Positions 7,536 to 15,901 of a stretch of 64,000 nt of DNA are shown here, piece by piece. The stretch comes from Gillisia sp. Hel1_33_143 (GTDB taxonomy: Bacteria > Bacteroidota > Bacteroidia > Flavobacteriales > Flavobacteriaceae): assembly GCF_900104765.1 (NCBI RefSeq), contig NZ_LT629737.1, positions 1,302,001 to 1,366,000 of the forward strand, in the 5' to 3' direction. The stretch's first letter is position 1, and every line of letters begins with the position of its first letter. The position numbers and the translations under genes are program-made. The notes below the pieces were generated by a model that saw only the letters and a list, made by a program, of their open reading frames with translations, was not told the origin of the DNA and did not search any database.

Positions 7536-9617
7536 ATGGAGTATAAATGCCTAATTATAAACACTTTGACAATTTTATCTTTTTTAAATGTCGTTTCTCA
7601 AGAAGTCGTTAATAGTACGAAAGTGAATGAATTAGAGGAAGTTATCCTTACCGCTACGCGTACAGAAAGACAACTTTCATCCTTGCCGTTGCCAGTAACC
7701 TTAATCTCAAAAAAGAAAATTTTACAATCGGGCACTATTCGCTTGGATGAAATATTGAGTGAGCAAACCGGAATTATAACCGTCGCCGATGAAAGTGGTT
7801 TTGAAGGTGTACAAATTCAAGGTATTGCATCAGATTATATTTTGATACTTATAGATGGTGTGCCACTTGTGGGCAGAAGTGCAGGAAATTTTGATTTGAG
7901 CAGGTTGACGGTTGGGAATATCAAACAGATTGAAGTAGTAAAAGGCCCATCGAGCAGTCTTTACGGTTCTGAAGCTTTGGGCGGTGTCATCAATATTATT
8001 ACGGAAAAGCCAAAGTCTGAAGAACTAAATGGAAATGTTTCTTACCGCATCGGCAGTTTTACGCAACAGGACATCAATCTGGATTTAAAGCAACGTTTCA
8101 AGAAGTTAAGATATGGCTTTTTTGCCAACCGTTTTTCAAGTGAAGGTTATGATTTAAACCCTGATGTGGAAGGACAGACGGTAAATCCATTTGAAAATTA
8201 TACACTTAACGGGCGTGTCTATTATGATTTTAATGACAAGCTATCTTTATTCACATCTACACGATTTTATGACCAAGTGCAGGATGCCGGATTTACATTT
8301 AACGATGTGCAATTTGAAGGCGATAGTAAGGAACAGGAATGGAACGCCCACGCAAGGCTCGACCAAAAATGGAACGAAAAATTCACTACCTCTTACGAAT
8401 TTTATTATACCAACTATACCGCTAATGAAAGATTAGCTGACCCTATTTCTGATGCTGTTTTGAGCGATAGTGATTTTGACCAAAAACTGTTGCGCCCAGA
8501 AATTCGTAGCAGTTACGCTTTCGCGAAAGCGGGAACCTTAACAGCAGGATTGGGTCTTCAATATGATAAATTGGACAGAACCTTTTTTGATGAACCTGTG
8601 AGTTTCAATTCGCAGTATGTCTATGCACAATATGACATAAATCTTATAGAACGACTAAATGTGATTGCTGGTGCTCGCTTTGACAATCATTCAGAATATA
8701 GTAATCAATTTAGTCCCAAACTGGCGATGCGCTACAAGTTGACCGATGCATTCGCTGTAAAAGGTTCGGTAGGCTATGGTTTTAAAGCACCAGATTTTAG
8801 ACAGTTATATTTTGACTTTACCAATTCGGCCGTGGGTTATACCGTTCTGGGCTATAATGTGGCTTTGGAAAAATTACAAGAGCTTCAAGAACAAGGACAA
8901 ATCCTTGATGTGGTAGTTTCGGAAGATGACTTAAATAATCCTTTAGAAGCTGAAAGTTCCGTAGGCTATAACTTGGGCTTTACATTTAAAGCAGGGAAAT
9001 GGAACAGCGAGCTGAATTTCTTCAGAAACGATATCAAAAACCTAATCGATACCCGCATTATTGCCCGAAAAACGAACGGTCAAAATGTGTTCAGTTATGT
9101 CAATTTCGATGAAATCTACACCACGGGATTTGAACTCAACACAGGATATAAAATAAATGATGCCATAAACTTGAGTGCAGGCTATCAACTTTTGTACGCC
9201 TACGATAAAAAGAAACAGCAAGATGTAGAAGATGGTCAGGTATTTGCCCACGACCCGGCGACAAATCAGACCGTGGCGGTCACGCAGTCCGATTATTTCG
9301 GGCTCGTGAACCGCTCACGGCACAATGCCAACTTCAAGGTTTTTTACGATATCGCTTCCGCGAAAGCGAACATCAATCTGCGACTTCTTTACCGTAGCAA
9401 ATATGCCCAGTTTGACACTAACGGAAATGGGCTGATAGACACCTACGACACCAGTTTTATAGATGGCTATGTAACAACCAACATAGCAGCGAGCAAAACA
9501 TTTTATGAAGATTTCACTTTACAGGTAGGTGCAAATAACCTCTTGGACTATACAGATAACAATATCCCGACGTTGCCGGGAATTCAAGGTTACATTAAAC
9601 TCAATTATCAATTTTAA
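7536..9617 (+). CDS. TonB-dependent outer-membrane receptor (heme/siderophore type)
   Basis: The start at 7536 is chosen over an upstream TTG because it yields a clean signal peptide ending in VVSQ; the protein is then 693 residues. A TonB-box-like segment (LEEVILTATRTE) precedes a plug domain with ILIDGVPL and VVKGPSSSLYGSEALGGVINI. A 22-strand barrel follows and ends with the aromatic IKLNYQF. It imports a bulky iron compound using TonB energy. The HmuY-family gene 17 bp downstream points to heme (HmuR-like) rather than a siderophore, but the substrate is inferred. Two 16-bp palindromes encode AFAKAG and ASAKAN inside the barrel. Confidence 0.92.
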   Translation: MEYKCLIINTLTILSFLNVVSQEVVNSTKVNELEEVILTATRTERQLSSLPLPVTLISKKKILQSGTIRLDEILSEQTGIITVADESGFEGVQIQGIASDYILILIDGVPLVGRSAGNFDLSRLTVGNIKQIEVVKGPSSSLYGSEALGGVINIITEKPKSEELNGNVSYRIGSFTQQDINLDLKQRFKKLRYGFFANRFSSEGYDLNPDVEGQTVNPFENYTLNGRVYYDFNDKLSLFTSTRFYDQVQDAGFTFNDVQFEGDSKEQEWNAHARLDQKWNEKFTTSYEFYYTNYTANERLADPISDAVLSDSDFDQKLLRPEIRSSYAFAKAGTLTAGLGLQYDKLDRTFFDEPVSFNSQYVYAQYDINLIERLNVIAGARFDNHSEYSNQFSPKLAMRYKLTDAFAVKGSVGYGFKAPDFRQLYFDFTNSAVGYTVLGYNVALEKLQELQEQGQILDVVVSEDDLNNPLEAESSVGYNLGFTFKAGKWNSELNFFRNDIKNLIDTRIIARKTNGQNVFSYVNFDEIYTTGFELNTGYKINDAINLSAGYQLLYAYDKKKQQDVEDGQVFAHDPATNQTVAVTQSDYFGLVNRSRHNANFKVFYDIASAKANINLRLLYRSKYAQFDTNGNGLIDTYDTSFIDGYVTTNIAASKTFYEDFTLQVGANNLLDYTDNNIPTLPGIQGYIKLNYQF
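8516..8531. repeat. 16-bp palindrome CGCTTTCGCGAAAGCG
   Basis: A perfect palindrome within the receptor gene, translated in frame as part of YAFAKAG. Further copies are at 9353-9368 and 14335-14350; I saw none in the chromosomal part of the window. Confidence 0.7.
9353..9368. repeat. 16-bp palindrome, one mismatch
   Basis: CGCTTCCGCGAAAGCG, within the receptor gene and translated as part of IASAKAN. Same element as at 8516 with one base changed. Confidence 0.6.
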
Positions 9618-9634
9618 CTTTAACTACAATCAAA

Positions 9635-10264
9635 ATGAAAACATTACAAACAGTAACACTAGCAGTATTATTTATAGGATTTACTTCGTGCAGCAGCGAT
9701 AATGATAACACGCCAGTCTCAGACCCTGTACAAGCTGAACAGGTCAGCAATCTCTTTGCACCTCAAACCGGTGGTCAAGGACAACCCGTAGGTGGGGAAT
9801 TCACAAAATTTGATTTTGAAACCGGAATGCAAACTACAAGCGATACCGATTGGGATATAGCCTTTAGAGGCACAACAATTGCCGTAAATGGTGGAACGGT
9901 TACAGGAACGGATGATGAGCCTGCCAGAAATGGCGATGCAGGTGCAACCATTGTAACGGGAACGTTTGCAAGCGTAACAACTGCGGAAGGTTTAACCTTT
10001 GCCCAAGATGCAGATGCGTCATTTGCCATCCCAACAGGTAGCGATAACGGATGGTATAATTATAATCCGCAGGTAAATATCATTACGCCTATTCCTGGAA
10101 AGATTTTGGTCTTTAAAACCACAGCAGGAAACTATGCAAAAGTGGAAATCTTAAGTTATTATGAAAATGCCCCTGCAAATCCAGACCCACAAACCGATGC
10201 AGGTCGATATTACACTTTTAATTATGTGTATAATCCGAATGTGGGGGAGACTTCTTTTGAATAG
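9635..10264 (+). CDS. HmuY-family lipoprotein
   Basis: A 209-residue protein with a lipoprotein signal (FIGFTSCSS, lipidated Cys19). It has the HmuY-family fold markers: FDFETG, DTDWDIAFRGT, NGWYNYN, ILVFKTTAGNYAKVEILSYY and GRYYTFNYVYNP. HmuY proteins are surface hemophores that pass heme to a TonB receptor, and the receptor gene is 17 bp upstream. Oddly, the protein contains no histidine and only one methionine after the start (Met45), so the bis-His or bis-Met heme ligation known in characterised HmuY proteins cannot occur. It may bind another ligand or use other residues. A terminator follows. Confidence 0.85.
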   Translation: MKTLQTVTLAVLFIGFTSCSSDNDNTPVSDPVQAEQVSNLFAPQTGGQGQPVGGEFTKFDFETGMQTTSDTDWDIAFRGTTIAVNGGTVTGTDDEPARNGDAGATIVTGTFASVTTAEGLTFAQDADASFAIPTGSDNGWYNYNPQVNIITPIPGKILVFKTTAGNYAKVEILSYYENAPANPDPQTDAGRYYTFNYVYNPNVGETSFE

Positions 10265-10292
10265 GACAATATTAAGTTTGAGTTAGTTTGCC

Positions 10293-10332
10293 AATAAAGC
10301 TCATCTATAATGGATGGGCTTTATTATTTTTT
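10293..10332 (+). terminator. Terminator of the receptor/HmuY operon
   Basis: AATAAAGCTCATC pairs with GGATGGGCTTTATT (10312-10325, with G:U pairs) and is followed by a T-rich run, 28 bp after the HmuY stop codon. Confidence 0.75.
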
Positions 10333-10361
10333 GATATAAGGCTTCATTTTGATTACTGACA

Positions 10362-10645
10362 GAGAAGCTCTTTTTTCGGAATGTAGCTTTTCGCGAAATG
10401 CAGGGGAATGGGCTGAACGGATTATGAAAACTGTTTATACTTTTGACGTAGGAAGAAAAGCAGGCTTAACTTTAAAGGTGTAGGTTGAAATGGAGTTTGA
10501 CCACTTCCCAATTTTCTCGGGAATGAGTGGGCAAGTGGAATGGAAATCGGAAGCTTTGGAGTTGTGTCCAAGACTTGTTTTAATGAAGCGCTTTGCCCGA
10601 AATGTAGCTTTTTGAGAAATGTAGGGGAATGGGCTGAGTTGGGTT
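10362..10645 (+). repeat. Right copy of the complex direct repeat flanking the heme cassette
   Basis: The copy contains the same ordered blocks as 1963-2238: GAGAAGCTCTTTT, a 31-bp block identical to 1981-2011 at 10380-10410, ACTTTAAAG, GGAAATCGGAA, GGAGTTGTGTCCAAGA and GGGCTGAG. By eye it is about 75-80 percent similar to the left copy. It starts 30 bp after the terminator and ends 12 bp before the stop of the minus-strand nuclease gene, so it fills the whole 10,333-10,657 gap. Confidence 0.75.
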
Positions 10646-10657
10646 TGAATTTTGATT

Positions 10658-12397
10658 CTATTCTGGGAAAAGTGGGGCAGCCTTTTCTAATAGTTCTTTC
10701 GGTGTTCTATCAAATTTCATCTTTTCAACCTTAATGTCCAAAAAGAACGAGAATGGATGAAAAGAAGATTTAAGCATCTCAATACCTTCTTCTTCACTAC
10801 GTGGGCGAGGTCTTGCTTTTGATATATCGAATCTCAAATAAGTTTCTTGATATTCCATCAGAACATCCCATAATTGTAGTTTTCGGGATTGCAATGCTTC
10901 TTTATTGAATATTAAAGTATCAATATCTATAAGTATTAAATCTTGAACCTTTGAAATATCAAGCCCTTTTTCTTTAAGTTGTTCAAGTTCATTTCTGAAC
11001 CATCCATTAACAATGTTATTAAGACCAGCTGCATTAAACATACGATAGTGAACGACCACAACTGGGAAGATAGTGCCTTTTTTAACTGGAAAGTTTTTAT
11101 CGTAATCCGCTTCGCCATTAAGCAATTTTCTTATGTTTTCAACTAATTGTTTTACGGCTTTTGACTTACCTTTTTCATTTTCATATAGCTTCAGCTTCAA
11201 TTCATCCCTTAACACCCTAAAATCTGTACTTTGCTTAGATTCTTTTGAAATAAGGATGTCCTTGGATTCGAAAATTATAGTATGTTTTCCATTCCGCACG
11301 TAGTAATCAGGTGCACCTTGCATAATTTCATCCAGTTCTTTACCAGATTTCTGATAATAACGCTTACCGTAAATTTCTTGTAGTAGTGTGTCCAGCGCAT
11401 ATTGTTCGCTATACTCATAGGTTTTCAAGCCATAAAGCCCACTAACTTTTTCATCTTCAGAGAGTTTTTCGTTGATAGCCTTTAACCTAAAATACAATCC
11501 GTTGTAAATCATTTCTATAGTAAAGAGTGGAGAAATAATTCTATACTTGCCTTTCTCGAATTTATAGAGTGGTTTGCTTCTCAACGTCAAGAAGTCAAGT
11601 TCAGAAGCAACTTCATTTGAAGACAAAATATGTTTGTCGATAAAATCTTCATTGTCAAGATTATCGAGATGAATTTCAGTATGACTTTCCTTGTCTTTCA
11701 TAAGTACAGGATAAGTAATACCCAATAAACGTCGCAGATATTCATTATAATCCTTAACACCATAGTACTTATAAAATGCTTTCAATAGCGGTTGACACTT
11801 ATCTATTTGTGATAAAAATTCAAAATATGAGACTGCCCTCAAAAATTGACAAGTGAAAAGTTTATCAACCCTGTAGTTAATTAGTTCGTTATTATGGAAA
11901 TGAGTTTTAAGCAACACTTGCGCAGGTGTGTAAACTATATCTGATTCTTCATCTGATTTTTTCTCTGCAATTCCCCTATCCGTAAATGCAACTTGATTAA
12001 GATGCACGTAAGCCCTGAAAACGTCTTGCTCTATTTCCAAATTACTTTTTGTAGTTTGTTGTTCTTCAGAAATATTATCAAAAATAAATTCAAATAGAAG
12101 CAGACTACTTCCTACATATGGTATTTCATATTGTTCTATCCCATAGCCGGCTTGGGAAACAAAAGTTTTTAGATTTTTATATACATCGGTTGCGAAATCC
12201 TTGTTATCAGCTGAAAAAAACATATTTAGAAAATCTGTAACATCGCTGTATTGGGATTTCTCATTGTTAAAACCAAGAAAATAAGAACCCATTTTAAGTA
12301 AATCTTCTCGCTGTATTCCAGAGAGGTAATCAGAGAGCGTTTTGCGTTCTTCTTTTGGAAAGCAGGCCTCAAAAGTAACACCTAATTTAAATTTCAT
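10658..12397 (-). CDS. PD-(D/E)XK nuclease-like protein of a putative defence operon
   Basis: A 579-residue soluble protein of no family I recognise. Its clearest motif is GAPDYYV (Asp364), followed 12 residues later by FESK (Glu377, Lys379). The spacing and hydrophobic strand TIIFESK fit the PD-(D/E)XK nuclease core; the core's helix and flanking strand are present, and another acidic residue (Glu354 or Glu357) precedes it. The N-terminal 340 residues are mainly helical and could sense or bind a partner. It is the last gene of the operon starting at 15784, 24 bp after the HEPN gene. A DNA- or RNA-cleaving effector role is inferred. Confidence 0.65.
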   Translation of the reverse strand: MKFKLGVTFEACFPKEERKTLSDYLSGIQREDLLKMGSYFLGFNNEKSQYSDVTDFLNMFFSADNKDFATDVYKNLKTFVSQAGYGIEQYEIPYVGSSLLLFEFIFDNISEEQQTTKSNLEIEQDVFRAYVHLNQVAFTDRGIAEKKSDEESDIVYTPAQVLLKTHFHNNELINYRVDKLFTCQFLRAVSYFEFLSQIDKCQPLLKAFYKYYGVKDYNEYLRRLLGITYPVLMKDKESHTEIHLDNLDNEDFIDKHILSSNEVASELDFLTLRSKPLYKFEKGKYRIISPLFTIEMIYNGLYFRLKAINEKLSEDEKVSGLYGLKTYEYSEQYALDTLLQEIYGKRYYQKSGKELDEIMQGAPDYYVRNGKHTIIFESKDILISKESKQSTDFRVLRDELKLKLYENEKGKSKAVKQLVENIRKLLNGEADYDKNFPVKKGTIFPVVVVHYRMFNAAGLNNIVNGWFRNELEQLKEKGLDISKVQDLILIDIDTLIFNKEALQSRKLQLWDVLMEYQETYLRFDISKARPRPRSEEEGIEMLKSSFHPFSFFLDIKVEKMKFDRTPKELLEKAAPLFPE

Positions 12398-12421
12398 ATT
12401 GATGTATTTATGTTCTTAATT

Positions 12422-13906
12422 TTAAATGCGTACTAAAACCTCTTCCTCGATATTCTTTCCCGTAATGTGAGACCATAATTTTGCATAATTGATAATTTTA
12501 CCATTATATCCTACATTTTTAAGAAGTAGTAAGCCAATTAAAAAATGTAGCCGTAAACTAATATGAAGTGCATCTCTAAATCTTCCATCTTCTTCTTCTT
12601 TTGTTTTTATAAAGCTGCCGTGTAAATAGCTATTTCTATCCTTAATTATCTTGAATTGTTCATCAGTCAGAGTGTAGCCAATTATCTCGAAAGATTTTGC
12701 CAATTTATCAGCATTTGGTGGACTGTTAAGTCTGTCGATGTTCTTCATAAGAATATCTATATTCATTTCATCATTATCTAATTCTTGGTTCTTTTTAGTT
12801 TTCAATATCAGCGTTTTGATTTCAGCTATCAATTCACTTGCTATGTTCTTATCCTTGATAGGGTTTAATCTTTTAGGCTTTTCATCAACAGTCTTAGCCA
12901 AATAGCTGGTAATTGCTTCGAGTGCAACATAGTAATTAGGTATTCTAATTTCCAATGTAGCAGAATGCCCCAAAATATAGAGTAATGTTGCTCTTTGTAA
13001 TTTCTCGTGGTTACAGAATAGTGTAGCGAGCTTAGAAAACACTTCGCCTGAGACATCAACTATTCCATCATATAATTTCTTTCTTTGTGCATCGGAAATC
13101 ATCCCATTTTCATCCCTCTCAAAATCCTCATCAAAAATTCTAACGGAATAAGGGTTCGTGGTTATTAATGGCTGATTGGAAAACACAGAAGAGCGCATTG
13201 ACATATATTCTATATGTTCTGGTTCTTTAAGCGTATGGTCCTTGTAGCTTAATATGTAATTTTCTTTGTGGATTAAATCGCCTTTTAACAATCCAATGGT
13301 CAAAATGATATTGTAGCATTTCTTTTGAAATTCTTTTTTCGCTATTGGTTCTAAACAGTCCATTATGAAATAATGAAAGTCATCCTTTTTACAATTGATA
13401 AGTTCAAAATTATGCTCATTAACATTACAGGCAAATAGTAGTGACGTTGCGGTTCCTACTCGAAATAACGTTTTTTGAAAATCCTTTAAATCCAATTTAT
13501 TTTCTGTTCCAAGAGGTAAGACACATCGTAGAAAAACTGGTTTAGAATTGAATGATTGAGCAGAAGAACTCAACGCATTTATCGTTCCTCTAGAACGTTT
13601 AGAATGATGTTCTATATAATTAATTTTGTTTACGAAGTAGTTTGCGCCTTTTAAATAAAGCGTTTTGTCATCATTGATTAGCCTAATTTCAGTGGCTCTT
13701 TCAAACTGAATCTCTTTGTGGTTCTGAATTCCCTTTAGAATTGGTGAAATTGTTTCAAAGGTGAATTGTCCTTTTGATTTTTTAAGTTCAACGGAACACT
13801 TATCTAAATGATGGTCGGGCGCATTAATCGTAAAGGTCTGCACTTTTGTAAAGCTTTCAATTCGATTTAAGGTTGGGGTAAAGTATTTTATCTTATTATC
13901 TTTCAT
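12422..13906 (-). CDS. Large protein with C-terminal HEPN RNase motif
   Basis: A 494-residue protein from the ATG at 13906; an in-frame TTG six bases upstream is less likely. The C-terminal 120 residues are helical and contain DRNSYLHG (Arg426-Asn-x3-His431, counted from the TTG start), the Rx4H signature of HEPN ribonucleases with Asn after Arg, set in a four-helix context. The N-terminal 300 residues are of mixed strand and helix, reminiscent of ApeA-type defence proteins in layout only. It starts 8 bp after the nucleotidyltransferase stop. NTase and HEPN pairs occur in toxin-antitoxin systems, which makes an RNase toxin or effector plausible. Confidence 0.65.
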   Translation of the reverse strand: MKDNKIKYFTPTLNRIESFTKVQTFTINAPDHHLDKCSVELKKSKGQFTFETISPILKGIQNHKEIQFERATEIRLINDDKTLYLKGANYFVNKINYIEHHSKRSRGTINALSSSAQSFNSKPVFLRCVLPLGTENKLDLKDFQKTLFRVGTATSLLFACNVNEHNFELINCKKDDFHYFIMDCLEPIAKKEFQKKCYNIILTIGLLKGDLIHKENYILSYKDHTLKEPEHIEYMSMRSSVFSNQPLITTNPYSVRIFDEDFERDENGMISDAQRKKLYDGIVDVSGEVFSKLATLFCNHEKLQRATLLYILGHSATLEIRIPNYYVALEAITSYLAKTVDEKPKRLNPIKDKNIASELIAEIKTLILKTKKNQELDNDEMNIDILMKNIDRLNSPPNADKLAKSFEIIGYTLTDEQFKIIKDRNSYLHGSFIKTKEEEDGRFRDALHISLRLHFLIGLLLLKNVGYNGKIINYAKLWSHITGKNIEEEVLVRI

Positions 13907-13914
13907 ATTCAATA

Positions 13915-15024
13915 TTATTCTGGTAAAAACTCTGTAGCCTTATACCAATAATAAAAAATGCTTTTATCTGGCTGTCGCTTCAGTTTGTTCAAAAATGCCC
14001 ACTCTGCTTTTTCAATGTTAAGTTCGCTTATGTTCTGTCCTTCGTAATATTCGATTTCTGTTATCTCATCTTGTAACAAGATGGTATTTAAATAAGCTAC
14101 TCTGGCCGAAGCTGCAAGAGCTTCCTCTATCCTGAAATTTCCTGTCATCAAAAACGCACTTCCAAAACTGCGTATGCCACGGTTTAATTCCTCAAACTTC
14201 TTTTTTGTTTCCTTGGTTGGGTTGCGTTCCCTTTTAGCGATGATGGCACAGGTTTCTATGGCATCCCAAAGAACATCTGATTCTTTGAGGTTTCTTTTGC
14301 CAAAATCTTTATCGGAACTGCGATAGGATAGTTCCGCTTTCGCGAAAGCGGAAAAACTTGCCTTAACAATAGACATATCTGTAATGTTTTCAAACAACTT
14401 CCCTAAATCGAACAACTGCTTACAAATTTCCATTGTAAATAACTGGTCGCCCTTATAATATGGAATACCGATTGTCTCTGGTGCAAAAGCAGTAAGCTTA
14501 TCGCCACAGATGGAATTTACCGAAGGTGTGGTAATTGATATTATAGGGTCATCAACCGATAGCCACGAAATCTCAACAGAAGATTCTATAAGTTCTGGAT
14601 AATGTGGACTGTCAAAAAGAATATCCAACAGAATTGTTCCTGGAACGTTCGGGTTGTAAACCGAGTCAAATTCAAAAGTATAATGTGCCTTTGGAACACC
14701 TTCTTTATAACTTCGACGCTCATTCAAGATGTGGCTTTTAAAATGTGAGTTGGCAACGACCGAATCAAGGATTTTTTCCAATGGCTTACGTTTTACACTC
14801 GAAATAATATCAATATCGATTGAGAACCGATTGCCTTCTTCAAGTAAGAGTACGAGCGATGTGCCGCCTTTAAAAACAAAATCAAGTCCTTCTATCTTTA
14901 GATGTTCTAATAAAGAAAATGCGTGAACCATTTTTTCCAAAATCGTCACATTAATGCCTTTATGTTCTTTTTTTGCTCGGAAAATATCCAACCATTCCTT
15001 TGTGAAGCTTTTGTTTTCAATCAT
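13915..15024 (-). CDS. AbiEii/AbiGii-type nucleotidyltransferase
   Basis: A 369-residue protein with the nucleotidyltransferase fold of the AbiEii/AbiGii toxin family. FVFKGGTSL (Gly53-Gly54) is followed by NRFSIDIDI, giving the catalytic Asp70-x-Asp72. Later segments (CGDKLTAFAPETIGI, KQLFDLGKL) match the family's ICGDKL...RDxFDL region. AbiEii proteins transfer nucleotides to RNA acceptors (tRNA in characterised homologues) and arrest growth. The gene overlaps the end of the DUF6577-like gene by 8 bp, as toxin and antitoxin partners commonly do. A 16-bp palindrome at 14335-14350 encodes part of SAFAKAE. Confidence 0.85.
   Translation of the reverse strand: MIENKSFTKEWLDIFRAKKEHKGINVTILEKMVHAFSLLEHLKIEGLDFVFKGGTSLVLLLEEGNRFSIDIDIISSVKRKPLEKILDSVVANSHFKSHILNERRSYKEGVPKAHYTFEFDSVYNPNVPGTILLDILFDSPHYPELIESSVEISWLSVDDPIISITTPSVNSICGDKLTAFAPETIGIPYYKGDQLFTMEICKQLFDLGKLFENITDMSIVKASFSAFAKAELSYRSSDKDFGKRNLKESDVLWDAIETCAIIAKRERNPTKETKKKFEELNRGIRSFGSAFLMTGNFRIEEALAASARVAYLNTILLQDEITEIEYYEGQNISELNIEKAEWAFLNKLKRQPDKSIFYYWYKATEFLPE
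14335..14350. repeat. 16-bp palindrome CGCTTTCGCGAAAGCG
   Basis: A perfect copy inside the nucleotidyltransferase gene, extended by C and G on the outer sides to 18 bp. Confidence 0.7.
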
Positions 15025-15784
15025 TGATTATATTCTCTAAAATATTCGGTATGTGGTTATTCATAAATTGCTTGATTTCCTGTTCTTTCTTTCGCCTTTT
15101 CGCATAACTAAAGAGCTTTGTGAAATTAATGCTGTATCGCTCAAGTATTTTTTCATAGATGTTTATGAGTTCAGAACCTTGGTAAAAATGGTATAGGTTT
15201 TCATCGGCAAACAAGTCCACCATTATTTTTTCAAGTGTGGCAACTGGAACTGCATTTTTTTTGACTTTTAGCTTACTTATCGGTGCTCTTGTAACGAGAC
15301 GTTTTATGACCACGGGTATAGTACTCTCGGAAATGTAGAACTCAATTTCCTTATCATCCGGATTCAAGAAAAAATCCATTTTCAATGAATCATTTAGATA
15401 ATAGTAGAGCGATTCGGTAAATCCCTTTTCCACTTCCACCACAATCATTTGATTGGATACTTGATGCTGCGTAAATTCATTGAGCCATTGGTTTTCCCAT
15501 ATAGCATATTGGATTTTCTCAAACCTTTCATTGGTTTTAGTTGCTATTTTTAGAACATTATCCGATAGTACTGGCTTAAACTTCGGTTTATAGGATATAA
15601 CATAAAGTCCACGTCCAATTGTTTTGATAATGTCCTTTTTCTTTAGGTCATATATTCGCCAACTAAAAGTACTTTCCTTCAAATCGGGTTCAAAATCCAA
15701 ATAGAACTGAAATAGTTCGTTCCTATCAAACGAACTACGTTCTTTAAATGCTTCTATAAGCTTATTTTCTACAATCTTTGGCAT
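15017..15784 (-). CDS. DUF6577-like winged-helix protein, probable antitoxin/autoregulator
   Basis: A 255-residue protein from the ATG at 15784. The longer frame to 15853 would run through the promoter and operator. The N-terminal 70 residues look like a winged helix (LFQFYLDFEPDLKESTFSWRIYDLKKKDII, then GRGLYVIS), similar in layout to AbiEi antitoxins. The rest (YAIWENQWLNEFT, VEVEKGFTESLYYYL) fits DUF6577, a family often placed upstream of AbiEii genes. It is predicted to repress its own operon and neutralise the nucleotidyltransferase. It overlaps that gene by 8 bp. Confidence 0.75.
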   Translation of the reverse strand: MPKIVENKLIEAFKERSSFDRNELFQFYLDFEPDLKESTFSWRIYDLKKKDIIKTIGRGLYVISYKPKFKPVLSDNVLKIATKTNERFEKIQYAIWENQWLNEFTQHQVSNQMIVVEVEKGFTESLYYYLNDSLKMDFFLNPDDKEIEFYISESTIPVVIKRLVTRAPISKLKVKKNAVPVATLEKIMVDLFADENLYHFYQGSELINIYEKILERYSINFTKLFSYAKRRKKEQEIKQFMNNHIPNILENIIND

Positions 15785-15806
15785 AATATCTATATCAAAA
15801 CTTTGC

Positions 15807-15882
15807 CAAAAGTACAAAAAAGTGGCGAATATTTGAAAACTAATTATTGCCACTATGTAAATAAAGTGGTAAATATTTGAAT
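15807..15882 (-). promoter_or_regulatory. Promoter and candidate operator of the four-gene operon
   Basis: On the minus strand a -7 element TACTTTTG (15807-15814) lies 22 bp before the start codon. Just upstream are two direct copies of AAAGTGGyrAATATTTGAA (15819-15837 and 15863-15881), 44 bp apart, and an inverted GCCACT (15849-15854) facing the AGTGGC of the first copy. The spacing is about four helical turns. This arrangement suits binding by the operon's own winged-helix protein. Confidence 0.55.
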
Positions 15883-15901
15883 TTTTAGTGTTTAGCGAGT
15901 G

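Noticed and set aside
10540-10734. 64-residue plus-strand frame over the right repeat
   Set aside because: It overlaps the end of the nuclease gene on the other strand and shares only repeat-derived residues with the left copy.
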